Of a stretch of 64,000 nucleotides of DNA, positions 9,399 through 18,100 are shown in pieces. The notes beneath the pieces are model-generated. The model did not search any database. It saw only the letters and a list, made by a program, of their open reading frames with translations, and was not told the DNA's origin. How positions within the stretch are numbered: position 1 is the first letter of the stretch; each line of letters starts with the position of its first letter. Made by a program: the position numbers and the translations under genes. This stretch comes from Streptomyces erythrochromogenes (GTDB lineage Bacteria; Actinomycetota; Actinomycetes; Streptomycetales; Streptomycetaceae). The stretch covers positions 1 through 64,000 of the forward strand of contig NZ_CP108036.1 of NCBI RefSeq assembly GCF_036170895.1, in the 5' to 3' direction.

Positions 9399-11585
9399 CT
9401 ACCTCACCCCAGCAGTTGTGGCCGAACCCCGAGACGGTGACGAAACTGCTGATCGGATCCTGTGATCAACTCCCAACTCGTTCGCGAGTGAGGAGAAGTG
9501 ACGGGCACAGTCGGGATGATCGCGCAGAGCTCCAGCGACCGAGCCGGCAGCATCCCCGGTCAGCGTACGAAGCCAGGGCCTGATCTTGTCCTGCGGTCTC
9601 CACTGGTCCCACGCAGCGTCCCAGCTAAACGCACCATTGCAGCTTTCCTCCAGCAGGTGCAGCCGGCCTGCATCAGCGGCGTAGCGTGCGACGGTGAACA
9701 GCCACAGGATCAGGGCGTCGACTTCCCCGCGCTCCGGTGAGCGGTGTGTGTCCAGAAGCTCGGGCATTGCCTGGACGATCTCGAGTGCCCGAGGGATGTC
9801 GGCCATCAGTGCCGGTATGAGCACCTCGGGGTCGATGGCAAGGAGTACGTCGCAGTACAGGGCAGCGTCGTCAGGGTGGGCGGCGGCCAGGACCACCAGT
9901 TCCTCGGGGGCGTTCGGTTCTCCAGCGTTCAGGGAGTCACGGAGTGCCGCGGCCTGTACTACGGGCGGAATGGGAGGTGTGTCGATCTCCTGGGCTATGA
10001 GATCAAGGAACGCTCGCACCGTTGCCGGCCGTCTCCTGGGGTCCGTGCGCGTCGCCTCCCGAACAACCGCACGCCAGGGCCCCGACTCCGGGATGAGAGC
10101 AACGTTCTGCAGTGGATCCCTGCCTGTGACCGCCCAGCCGATCAACTGCCCCAGACTGTAGATGTCGGTCGGCGGGCCAGCGCTGTGCGCGTCGTTGCTC
10201 AGCTCGGGGGCGGCAAAGCCCGCCGAGCCCATGCTTACCCCGACCCTCGTGCGCTGCGGATGGGTGGTCTGGCCAGGCGGACGGCGGGCAATGCCCCAGT
10301 CAGCCAGAACCCATCTCCCGTCAAGCCGGAGCACGTTAGACGGCTTGATGTCCCGGTGCACCCACCCGTGTTCGGAGGCTGATGCCTGCATGCCGTGGGC
10401 AGCCGCCAGAGCCGAGCACACGCTCTCCACGAGATCCCGCAGCGCAGCCGGATCCTTCAGTTCGTCGAGACACTGCGTTGCGACGGTCTGCGCCTTCGGC
10501 ATGACGAACCACTTGCAGTCCGCGTCCGCGTCCCAGACCGGCATCGCGTTCGGGTGCTCGCTCAGGAGACGGCCAACCTCAATCTCACGGGTCATCCGGG
10601 CAACCTTGTGAAGGGGCGGGTGCTTGTCGCGCAGCTTCTTGAGGACCACGGGTGTGCCCGTTGGCTTGTGGGTCGCGTGGAAGACGTCAGCCATGCCGTC
10701 CTCTTGGCGATGGAAGGGGTGTTTCTCGCAGGCGTAGTCCCCTCGCATACCGCGAGCATCGTACGGAGCCGAGCCACGGGGCCCGTGGACCGGCGCCGGT
10801 GCATCGCCGCTGAAGCGATCCGAGTCGTCAGCCCGCACGTGGTCCGGACGATACAGACGCTGCCGGATGTCGGCGACAGCCCTCGGCCCGATCCGTTTGC
10901 CCAACTCTCCTGTCGACAGACCTTGCACTCCTGCCGCGTCATCCCACCAAGACTCCAGGCGACCTTGCATTGCCGCCCTGACACGACGAACCAGCTCGGT
11001 GTAGAGGTTGGTGATCTCCGCACCGGTCAAAGACGGAGCCAGTTCGTGGAGGAAGTCGAGGTTCCGCGACTCGATGTCTCCAGGCAGCTCCTGGACGCGT
11101 ACCAGGTCCAAGAAGCCAGAAACCTCCTGGATGCCAGCGCTCAGATGGGTTGCCACCCGTTGCAGGCACTGTTCGTGCTGCGCGCCTTCCCCATGGGCAA
11201 GAGCCGCAACGAGAGGGTCAGCAGGATGGAGGGAGCCTTCCAGGACAGCCGTAAGCCCGTAGGAGAGCTTCTGTCCCCTCACCGCCTCATAGGAGTGCCA
11301 CAGCTGCTTCAGCGGTCCCTTGGCTACCTCTCCGAGCCTCCACGGCCTGGTGGAGCTTCTAGCCCTGATCGCCTGGAACTCCCAGAACAGACCGCCGCTG
11401 GCCTGCCCTGCGGCGCTGCGGGCAACGATCACGTCCCCGATGTGCTCACACGTCACGTGCTGGACGTGCTGGTCAGCCAGCATCTCCAGAACGGAGAGTG
11501 CCGTCACATGAGTCTGGTACTCATACCCCCGGAGCACAGCCGAGCCAGAATCGTTCCGAGTGCCGATCGCAATCGGATCTGCCAT
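9399..11585 (-). CDS. Fusion of DUF4297-like domain and Ser/Thr protein kinase
   Basis: 728 residues from ATG 11585, preceded by a G-run; an in-frame reading extends to 11915, but that leader looks non-coding. Residues 1-270 begin with GYEYQTHV, then CEHIGDV (about 46) and FWEFQAIRAR (about 71). This is the same order as the N-terminus of the ABC-3C effector across the convergent gap, but the Lys expected in the third motif is not obvious. Residues about 310-540 are a Hanks-type kinase: VVLKK, HRDIKPSN (about 411), DWG in place of DFG, and FAAPE. The remaining 190 residues are helical. No membrane segment is visible, unlike PknB-type kinases. A conflict-system sensor/effector kinase is the likeliest role. 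The fusion and the tail-to-tail placement are unusual. Confidence 0.78.
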   Translation of the reverse strand: MADPIAIGTRNDSGSAVLRGYEYQTHVTALSVLEMLADQHVQHVTCEHIGDVIVARSAAGQASGGLFWEFQAIRARSSTRPWRLGEVAKGPLKQLWHSYEAVRGQKLSYGLTAVLEGSLHPADPLVAALAHGEGAQHEQCLQRVATHLSAGIQEVSGFLDLVRVQELPGDIESRNLDFLHELAPSLTGAEITNLYTELVRRVRAAMQGRLESWWDDAAGVQGLSTGELGKRIGPRAVADIRQRLYRPDHVRADDSDRFSGDAPAPVHGPRGSAPYDARGMRGDYACEKHPFHRQEDGMADVFHATHKPTGTPVVLKKLRDKHPPLHKVARMTREIEVGRLLSEHPNAMPVWDADADCKWFVMPKAQTVATQCLDELKDPAALRDLVESVCSALAAAHGMQASASEHGWVHRDIKPSNVLRLDGRWVLADWGIARRPPGQTTHPQRTRVGVSMGSAGFAAPELSNDAHSAGPPTDIYSLGQLIGWAVTGRDPLQNVALIPESGPWRAVVREATRTDPRRRPATVRAFLDLIAQEIDTPPIPPVVQAAALRDSLNAGEPNAPEELVVLAAAHPDDAALYCDVLLAIDPEVLIPALMADIPRALEIVQAMPELLDTHRSPERGEVDALILWLFTVARYAADAGRLHLLEESCNGAFSWDAAWDQWRPQDKIRPWLRTLTGDAAGSVAGALRDHPDCARHFSSLANELGVDHRIRSAVSSPSRGSATTAGVR

Positions 11586-12175
11586 ATGCCCCCCAGCCCG
11601 CGCTCTCCAAGCACGCAGCGTAAGGGGTACTGAAGCAGCAGGTCGATCACTTCGATGAAGAGGCGAGCAAACCGTCCGAGCCGTCACGACCGCGCAGCAA
11701 AGGTGCTGAACAGCTTCGCCCATCAATAGCCCACTCCACCAGGACAAGTGCGCCTTACGGAACGGGGCGGTTGTGCGGGCGCACTGGCGGAATCGTGCCG
11801 GTTCCAGCACACAGGTCGGCCTGCTCGTCATGTTCGTGCTGGGGGCCTCAGCAGCAAGCCGATGAGCGGTGCTGCCCCGGTGAGACAGGTTCCGGAGCCG
11901 CAGTCGACGGTGCATCCGGTGAAGTGGCCCGGGTGGGACACGCCGGCCGTGGTACCGACGGTCTCGTACCCGATCGCCTTCCCCAGCCCGGGCAACGCCC
12001 CGTGAGCCGGTGTACGCCCGTCCCCCGCGTGTTCACAGCGCCCCACCTATGCGGTCAGGCCGCCGGAGGCGGCGAAGCGGACAGCACCGCCTGGGAGGTT
12101 TGGAAGGGTGTGCGGCCAGCCCGGCCGTACCGGGAGCTCAGGGGCCGGCCGCGGACCCCACGGCCGAAGGCGGTA
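11586..12175. other. Gene-free interval upstream of the kinase fusion
   Basis: About 590 bases between the kinase start and the hypothetical gene that ends at 12203. Several overlapping readings exist on both strands, but none has a convincing start, domain or codon pattern. It probably holds the kinase promoter near its left edge. Confidence 0.5.
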
Positions 12176-12190
12176 ACCCCCTTCGGGGGT
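12176..12190 (-). terminator. Short hairpin after the 12203 stop
   Basis: ACCCCC-TTC-GGGGGT, a perfect 6-bp stem 12 bases past the stop codon of the leftward gene. There is no T-tract, which is common for high-GC actinomycete terminators. Confidence 0.5.
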
Positions 12191-12202
12191 GCGCGAAGCA
12201 AC

Positions 12203-13039
12203 CTACGGAAGGTCTTCTAGCCGGGCGAGCAGGCTGGCGGCGGTGGCGACAGCCGCGACAGCGTCGGCCCGCGTCCACGTGAAGTGCTCTGTCGTGCCTG
12301 CATCGTCGTGCGGGGCGCCGCTGAAGAGCGCGAAGGCACTCTGGGTGAGCACCGCCCAGCGCTCCGCCTGGTCGCGGTCCTTGGCGTTCTTCTTCAGGGC
12401 CTGGCTGGACACGTTCTGGGTGTTGCAAGCCTCGCGTACAGGATCGAGGGCCGCGCGTGCGAGGGCAACGGCGTGCTCGTAGCGACCGTCTCGGATCGCA
12501 GTCTTCGCCTCACGAACACGACGGGCTGCAGTCGCACGAGCCTCGACCTCAGTGATCGAAACGAGGACGTCAACGAAGGCGCCGGCGTCGAGCTGAGCGA
12601 TCGCGTTGCTCCACGCTGCGTGCGGGATGCGTATGACCTCCTGGCCGGAGGCGACAGGCCAGGTCTTGGCCTCCGCCAGTGCGGTCAGGGTGAGGTCAGC
12701 GCGCAGCACCAGGTCGGTGCCCGCCCTCATCTTCTCCAGGCCGCGCAGTTGCTGGTCCGTGACAGTCGTGTGAAGTGTGAGCACGGTCCCGAACGGCTTC
12801 AGTCCGATCGGTCCCGACGCGGCATGAAGGTCTCCGATCCAGCTCGCGGGGCTGGGCATGTCGTGCGTCCACAGCGAGCCCGAGACGAGGTACGGAGCGT
12901 CCTCGGCGTAGCCGCCATGGGGGTGAACCTCGAAGGTCAGGGCAAGCCGGTGTACGTCCCATCCCTGGTAGAGGTTGACGTGCTGCTGCGCCCGAATGTT
13001 GATGTTGTAACTGTTCGAGCCGAATTGAAAGTTGGCCAT
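12203..13039 (-). CDS. Hypothetical protein, 278 aa
   Basis: ATG 13039 follows GAGGACC, which decides the start; the longer reading from 13099 adds 20 residues with no ribosome-binding site. The first half is beta-rich (FQFGSNSYNINI at the start, then strands to about 140, including WPVASGQEVIRIP). The second half is helical and Ala-rich (VEARATAARRVREAKTAI) and ends with a helix after WTRADAVAAV. There is no signal peptide or membrane helix. I do not recognise the family. It faces the same way as the nuclease-kinase gene further left and could belong to the same accessory block, but it is 618 bases away and has its own terminator. Confidence 0.65.
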   Translation of the reverse strand: MANFQFGSNSYNINIRAQQHVNLYQGWDVHRLALTFEVHPHGGYAEDAPYLVSGSLWTHDMPSPASWIGDLHAASGPIGLKPFGTVLTLHTTVTDQQLRGLEKMRAGTDLVLRADLTLTALAEAKTWPVASGQEVIRIPHAAWSNAIAQLDAGAFVDVLVSITEVEARATAARRVREAKTAIRDGRYEHAVALARAALDPVREACNTQNVSSQALKKNAKDRDQAERWAVLTQSAFALFSGAPHDDAGTTEHFTWTRADAVAAVATAASLLARLEDLP

Positions 13040-13224
13040 CGGTCCTCGTCTGGTTGAAGCCTCACCTGATGTTGTCAGGCCAACCGGCACGAACGGCATC
13101 GGTTTACAGCAGCTGCTTGCGAGCCAGAGCGCATGGGTCGCCGTCGGCTAGCTGAGGCCCGGTCATGGTGCGTCCGCGGTCCAGCTCCAACGGTTCCGGC
13201 CACCGGGCGGGGGGAGTAAGAGGG

Positions 13225-13311
13225 CCCCACCAACGCCAAAAGCAGGCGCGCAAGCTCGACCGGACACAGCGCGCAGCCCTCGCCGACCTCGGCATCGCCT
13301 GGGCGCGGTAG
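13225..13311 (+). pseudogene. Scrap of a TtrA-like helicase C-terminus
   Basis: This stretch matches, base by base with substitutions, the last 85 bases of the helicase gene at 3245-3331 and ends at the equivalent stop (TAG 13309-13311). Translated with one base restored, it reads TNAKSRR.KLDRTQ, then ALADLGIAWAR, against TNTRSRRGKLDQTQ and ALAKLGIHWAQ in the full gene. A single missing G breaks the frame. Nothing upstream extends the match for long. It is a remnant of a second terminal helicase gene. Confidence 0.7.
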
Positions 13312-13333
13312 CGGCCTCCGGCACTGGCACGGG

Positions 13334-14017
13334 TTACACGTAGTGGGCTGCCCCGTTGTACGACATGCCCAGGGCCGCGGTGAGCTGTTTGATGTCGAGT
13401 TCGGCGGCGAGGGTGAGCAGTCGGGTGGAGCGCAGGATGCGCGGCAGCAGGCCGACCGGGGCGAGGCTGTCGCGGATGTGGGCCGCGCCGGCTGGTTCTC
13501 GGGTGGTTCTGGTCAGGCGTGTCACGAGGATGTGCGGGTTGTCTGTGCGCAGCGAGGCGCGGTGGCGGAGGCAGGCTGTCAGCGCCTTCCACGTCGCCTC
13601 ATCGAGTGTGAGGTCGAGGGTGCGTCCGGGAAAGCGGACTGCGTAGCGGGCGGGGGTGAGGCGGTCGAGGGTGAGGAGGCTCAGTTCCGTCGTTGTTGCC
13701 GCGTGGAGGAGGGCGGCCAGGCCGATGAACGCTTCGTGCGGGTGTGTCTCGCCGGGGCTGTTCCAGCGGTGGTAGAGGGTGCGTTGCTGGTCGAGGGTGA
13801 GCACGGTGCCGCGGAAACCGCGGGCCTGTGGGGCGTCGAGGGGGCTGGCGGGGTTGTGGAGGACGGCTCCGGTGTGGTGGGCGTGGGCGAAGAACTGGCG
13901 CAGGCCAGCCAGCCAGGACGCCCTGCGGGCAGGGTTCAGGGCGAGGAAGGCTTCCAGGTCTGGTACGCCTTCGGTGACCGGCCGGCGAGGGACCCCTCCC
14001 GCGACCCGACCACCCAT
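13334..14017 (-). pseudogene. Truncated tyrosine recombinase/integrase
   Basis: The 227-residue reading from 14017 resembles the C-terminal part of actinobacterial integrases: a segment with helices around QRTLYHRW and ELSLLTLDRLTPARYAV, then NPHILVTRLTR, RILRSTRLLTLA and a final LGMSYNGAAHYV, whose Tyr would be the nucleophile. The N-terminal arm-binding region is missing. The upstream sequence continues open, but it is low-complexity and unlike protein. Whether the start is native is unclear; I treat it as a remnant. It lies next to the helicase scrap, so both may come from the same lost element. Confidence 0.55.
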
Positions 14018-14431
14018 CACCACGACGGAGCCGCACCCCATTCGGCCTCCTCCCCCTCGGAGAGAGGGCCGGGGCCGGGGGCAGAGCCCCAGAACAGTGC
14101 CTGCTGGTGGTGTTGCGCGCCCGGACCGGCGGGGCCGCCGGCAAGCGGGGCGGAGACAGGAGCGCGCGGCGGCCCCGAGGGACCGGAGCGCGCGCGGGCC
14201 GCAACAGCGGGCCGCCTTGATCAAGCAAAGAAACTCTGAACAGCCCATCCCCTGGCCGACCCAAACGGACTGAGGAGAGAAGGCATACGCGAGCCAAATC
14301 GCCGGTGGGGACGGGAAAAGTGAGGGCACCCCTTTGGTGCGGACCTTCGGGACTGCCTTCCAGGTCGCCCCCACCTCTGGAGTGAGGCCATGGCCGCACT
14401 CGGCAGCTCCTTCATTGCAACTGACGCACCC

Positions 14432-14478
14432 ACGGCAACGGCGGCGAACACAATGAGTGTGTTCGCCGCCGTTGCCGT
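14432..14478. terminator. Perfect 21-bp inverted repeat, probable terminator
   Basis: Arms 14432-14452 and 14458-14478 are exact reverse complements around the loop ATGAG. It lies 160 bases beyond the stop of the RHS immunity gene (leftward) and could end that transcript. No T-tract flanks it on either side. The surrounding 14018-14639 shows no supported gene, though the minus strand at about 14500-14600 has a protein-like reading without a start. Confidence 0.5.
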
Positions 14479-14639
14479 CGATTACTGCCGTCACAGCACG
14501 TGGAGCCTCGCCCGCAACATACCCGACTTCGCTATCGCCATCGAGGAAGTCGAGCAGGGTTTCGCGTGATTTCCGGAGGTTCAGCGTGTACCTTGACGCG
14601 CCCCGCCTTACCGCGCGACACAGACGACAGAAAGCACGA

Positions 14640-15095
14640 CTACGACCCGTATCCAGGTGCGGCAATAATGACCGATTCGAAGTGCCACCCCTCTTCGCCC
14701 CCTGAATCTTCCGGAAGCACGCTTCTCCACAGTCCGATAAATACACTCGGGGCCGTGATATTCAAGCCGCCATCTTCGATCTCGACATGGAACATCTCGG
14801 CAAGTTGCGAGATGACAGTATTTGCACTCTCCGCGAAGAGGTTCACGCCGCGGAAGACTACCTGCACATCCTTTTCGGGGCGAAACAGTTCAATGGCGCG
14901 CACCACTCCGAGCGAGTCAAAATCGACAGAAATCGAAAGCTCGGATTCATAGTGCGCAAACCCCCGGTTCCTCGACTCGCCCGGGACCGGCGGAACGAAC
15001 CCCGGAATCTCTCGGAGGGATTGCTCTGCCGCTTCAATGGACATGCCGATCTGCAGGCCAGCCACCCCTCTAGGGGGGTCGAGCTCAATTACCAC
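14640..15095 (-). CDS. Candidate immunity protein for the upstream RHS toxin
   Basis: A 151-residue acidic, soluble protein with no signal peptide. It begins 30 bases after the stop of the RHS gene on the same strand, the standard place for a polymorphic-toxin immunity gene. The sequence (GLQIGMSIEAAEQSLREIPG, then SVDFDSLGVVRAIEL) suggests a small alpha/beta fold that I cannot name. Its base composition is markedly lower in G+C than the RHS backbone (30 of 60 bases at 14761-14820), as expected for an exchangeable toxin-immunity cassette. The immunity function is inferred from position only. Confidence 0.7.
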   Translation of the reverse strand: MVIELDPPRGVAGLQIGMSIEAAEQSLREIPGFVPPVPGESRNRGFAHYESELSISVDFDSLGVVRAIELFRPEKDVQVVFRGVNLFAESANTVISQLAEMFHVEIEDGGLNITAPSVFIGLWRSVLPEDSGGEEGWHFESVIIAAPGYGS

Positions 15096-15124
15096 TTAGT
15101 CCTCCAAACCACAGATTCTACGGT

Positions 15125-18100
15125 CTACCACAGGGTCAATTGCACATGGACGGTTTGTGGGATGCCACGCGCGGCCTGATAGTCGGCGTTACCTGCGAGT
15201 GCGCCGATCATATCTCCAATGGCGTTGTTGTACTTTCCAGGGAAGCGTGTTATGACATCGTTAATGTCGTTCTGCATTGCCTGATCGATACGGCCGGAAT
15301 TCACGAGATCCGTCTGCATCATTCTCCACGCCTTGGGCTCCGGCCGGGCCCCCGATCCGGTCGACCATACCTGTCGGTGGTCGACCCTATCCATCCGGAT
15401 AGCTGGGCCTCGACTGTAGGACAGAGGAGTAGAGGCGTGTTGCGGCATGTGATTTATTTCTTGGGGTCCCGAGAAGCCTGGCTGATTTGCAGGCCTCAGG
15501 CTTCCGTGCGTCCCACCTACATTGCTTCCTCCGCAGTTGTGAACGAGGACCGAAGTCACGCCCGCAAGCACATAGTACGTGTGCAGGTCTGCGACGGTGA
15601 GGTTATGGACGATCGCTTGCTTGGTCGTCGACTTTTTGAGCGATGCGACCTGGACATGCGTGCCACTGCTTGTGCGGAGCCACTGTCCCGACTGAAGCTC
15701 AGCTGCGTCCACCCACTCAGCGAGGTCGACAACCCAGAACGGGTGCTTGTCTGTGGCCGTTATAACGCTTGGTGCGGTGTCAGGGATACGGTCTGTCTCG
15801 ACCGTGATCTCGACGAGGTCCTTGGACCCGGCGCCGAGAATGGTGGCGGTCACATCCTTCGCGACGGTTTCACCCGTATCCGGGTCGGTGGCCAGCACCT
15901 GTTCGCCGATCTCGAGATCTTCAATCGGCTTACTGGTGCCGTCGGCCATGAGGACGTGCGTCCCGGTGGCGAAGCTATTGGGGATAGGACAAGAACCCCC
16001 ACCGGGGCGCAGCTTACTTGCTGCATTCTTGAGGGCACCGCCAGCGGCCTTGAGGACGGGTGCCGCGACTGCGCCTGCTGCACCTCCTGCTGCGCCCCAG
16101 AGTGCGCCTTCGGCCATGTCGGAGAGGACGCCCATGGTGCTGTGGTCGGCTTTGTCGTCCATCGCGTTCGCCACGGCAGCGCCTGCGGCTCCTGCGAGGG
16201 CTCCGCAGCCGGCGGCTAGAGCGAATCCGGCTCCGCCGGTGCCGACGCCGACGGCTGCTGCTGTGGCCACGCAGGCGGTGCCGACGACGATTTCGGTGGT
16301 GATCGAGACGATCATCACCTTGTTCTCGTTCCAGAACTTGTTGACGTTCTTGACGGTCTTCTTCAGGTTGCACTTGGAAAAGATGCCGCAGTCTTTGCCC
16401 TTGTTCTTGGGGCCTCCTCCGTTGCCCTTGGTGTTGCCGTATCCGCGGACGTACCGGTCTGCGGCTTGGACGACGTTCTGCGGGGAGGACTGGAAGCCCG
16501 GGTCGTCGTGGCCTGCGAAGTACTTGAGGCCGCTCGGGTCGGCGTTGGAGATCGGGTTGCCGTTGGAGTAGGTGTACCCGTTCATTTGGAGCGGGTCGGT
16601 GATGTCGATGACCGGGTCGACGGACATGAATCGGCCCGTGGCCGGTTCGTACTCGCGGGCGCCGATGTGGGTCAGGGCGGTGGTGTTGTCGTCGTTTCCG
16701 GTTCCGAGGAAGGTGCGGCTGCCGGGCCAGTTGCCGGGCTGGGTGCCGCGGGGGTTTCCGTAGGGGTCGGACTTGCGGCGGGTGACCGTCTGGCCGGTGG
16801 CCTGTTCGACGCTGGTGGTTGCGGTGTTGTGGTGGTCGGTGAGCTGGGCGGAGAGGCTGTGGCCGGTGGTCTTGCCGTTGGTGCGGCGGACGGTGGTCGG
16901 GGCGCCGGGGCTGTTGTAGTAGCGGACGGCGTCCATGGCCTGGCCGGCCTTGTTGACGGTGATCTCGGCTTCGCCGAGGTAGAGGGTGCGGGAGCTGCCC
17001 GTTTCCTCGACGAGGCGGTTGCCGGATGCGTCGTAGAGGTACTGGGTTCCGGTGTTGCTGAAGGTCCACTGCTGGGCTGCGGCACCGGCGACGCAGGTGT
17101 AGATGTCGAGGTCGTTGCCCTCGGCGGGATTGTCGTTGGGGACGGTGACGCAGGCCTGGGCCTTCGTGCTGTGGAGGGTCTTGTCGGCCCGGTGGGTGAA
17201 CTTCTGGGCGTCGTTGCTGGGGTCGCAGGGCTTCAGGACGGCTTCGCCGCCCTCGGCGGTGAGGCACTTCCCGAGGGCCTGGACGGTGCCGCCGGTCAGG
17301 CGCCACTGCTGGGCCTTGGACTCGTTGCAGGTCAGCAGCTGGACGGGGAGGGCACCTGCCGCGTTGGGGGTGGCGGTGCTGTCGACGTCGAGGCACTTGC
17401 CGGCGAGGCCGGTGACGGCGACGGCTCCGATGCCCGGGCTGCTGGCTGAGGTGAGCTTGCTGCGGGGGTCCCAGGTCAGGTTCTGGGTGTCGCCGTCGAT
17501 GCGGCGGGTTGTGGTGTTTCCGAGGGTGTCGTAGGCGTAGGTCGTGAGCGAGTTGACCGTCAGGCCTGGCTTGGTGGTGGTCTTCGCGGCCTGCGCGAGC
17601 GCGTGGGGCTGCTTCTTGTTGCCGCCACCGGTGTCTATGCCGTAGGTGTAGGTCGTCTTCTCGCGGGTGGAGCCGTTGGAGGGGTCCTTGTCGAGGAGCT
17701 GGGTTCGGTTGCCGATCGCGTCGAACTGGTATTCCTGCCAGTAGCCGTCACCATCGGGGCCTGCGGTTGCGTGCGTCGGGTCCAGATCGGTGGGCTCCGT
17801 GCACTGGTCCGTTTTGCCGGTCCAGGCCTTGACCAGCTGCCCCAGAGCGTCATAGGTGAAGCACTGGCGGTCGGGAGTCGGCGGCAGCTGCGCGTCCGCG
17901 CCGGGCCTGGTGTCGGTGATGGAGGTGGGGTTGCCGACGGCGTCGTAGGTGTAGGTCGTGGCAGACAGGAGGTTCGGCGCGGTCTCGCGGTGGTTCTCGG
18001 TACCGCTGAGCCGGCCGGTGTTCGGGTTGAACGAGTTGGTCGTCCACACCCGGTTGGGTGCGCTGCCCGATGCCGTGCGCAGGACCTCGCCGAAGGGGCT

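Noticed and set aside
11586..11915. N-terminal extension of the kinase fusion to 11915
   Set aside because: The added 110 residues are Arg/Ser/Cys-rich and unlike a domain; the G-run before ATG 11585 and the domain start fit the shorter form.
13343..14239. Forward 298-codon reading over the integrase remnant
   Set aside because: Gly/Val/Arg-rich antisense shadow; the minus strand gives integrase-like motifs.
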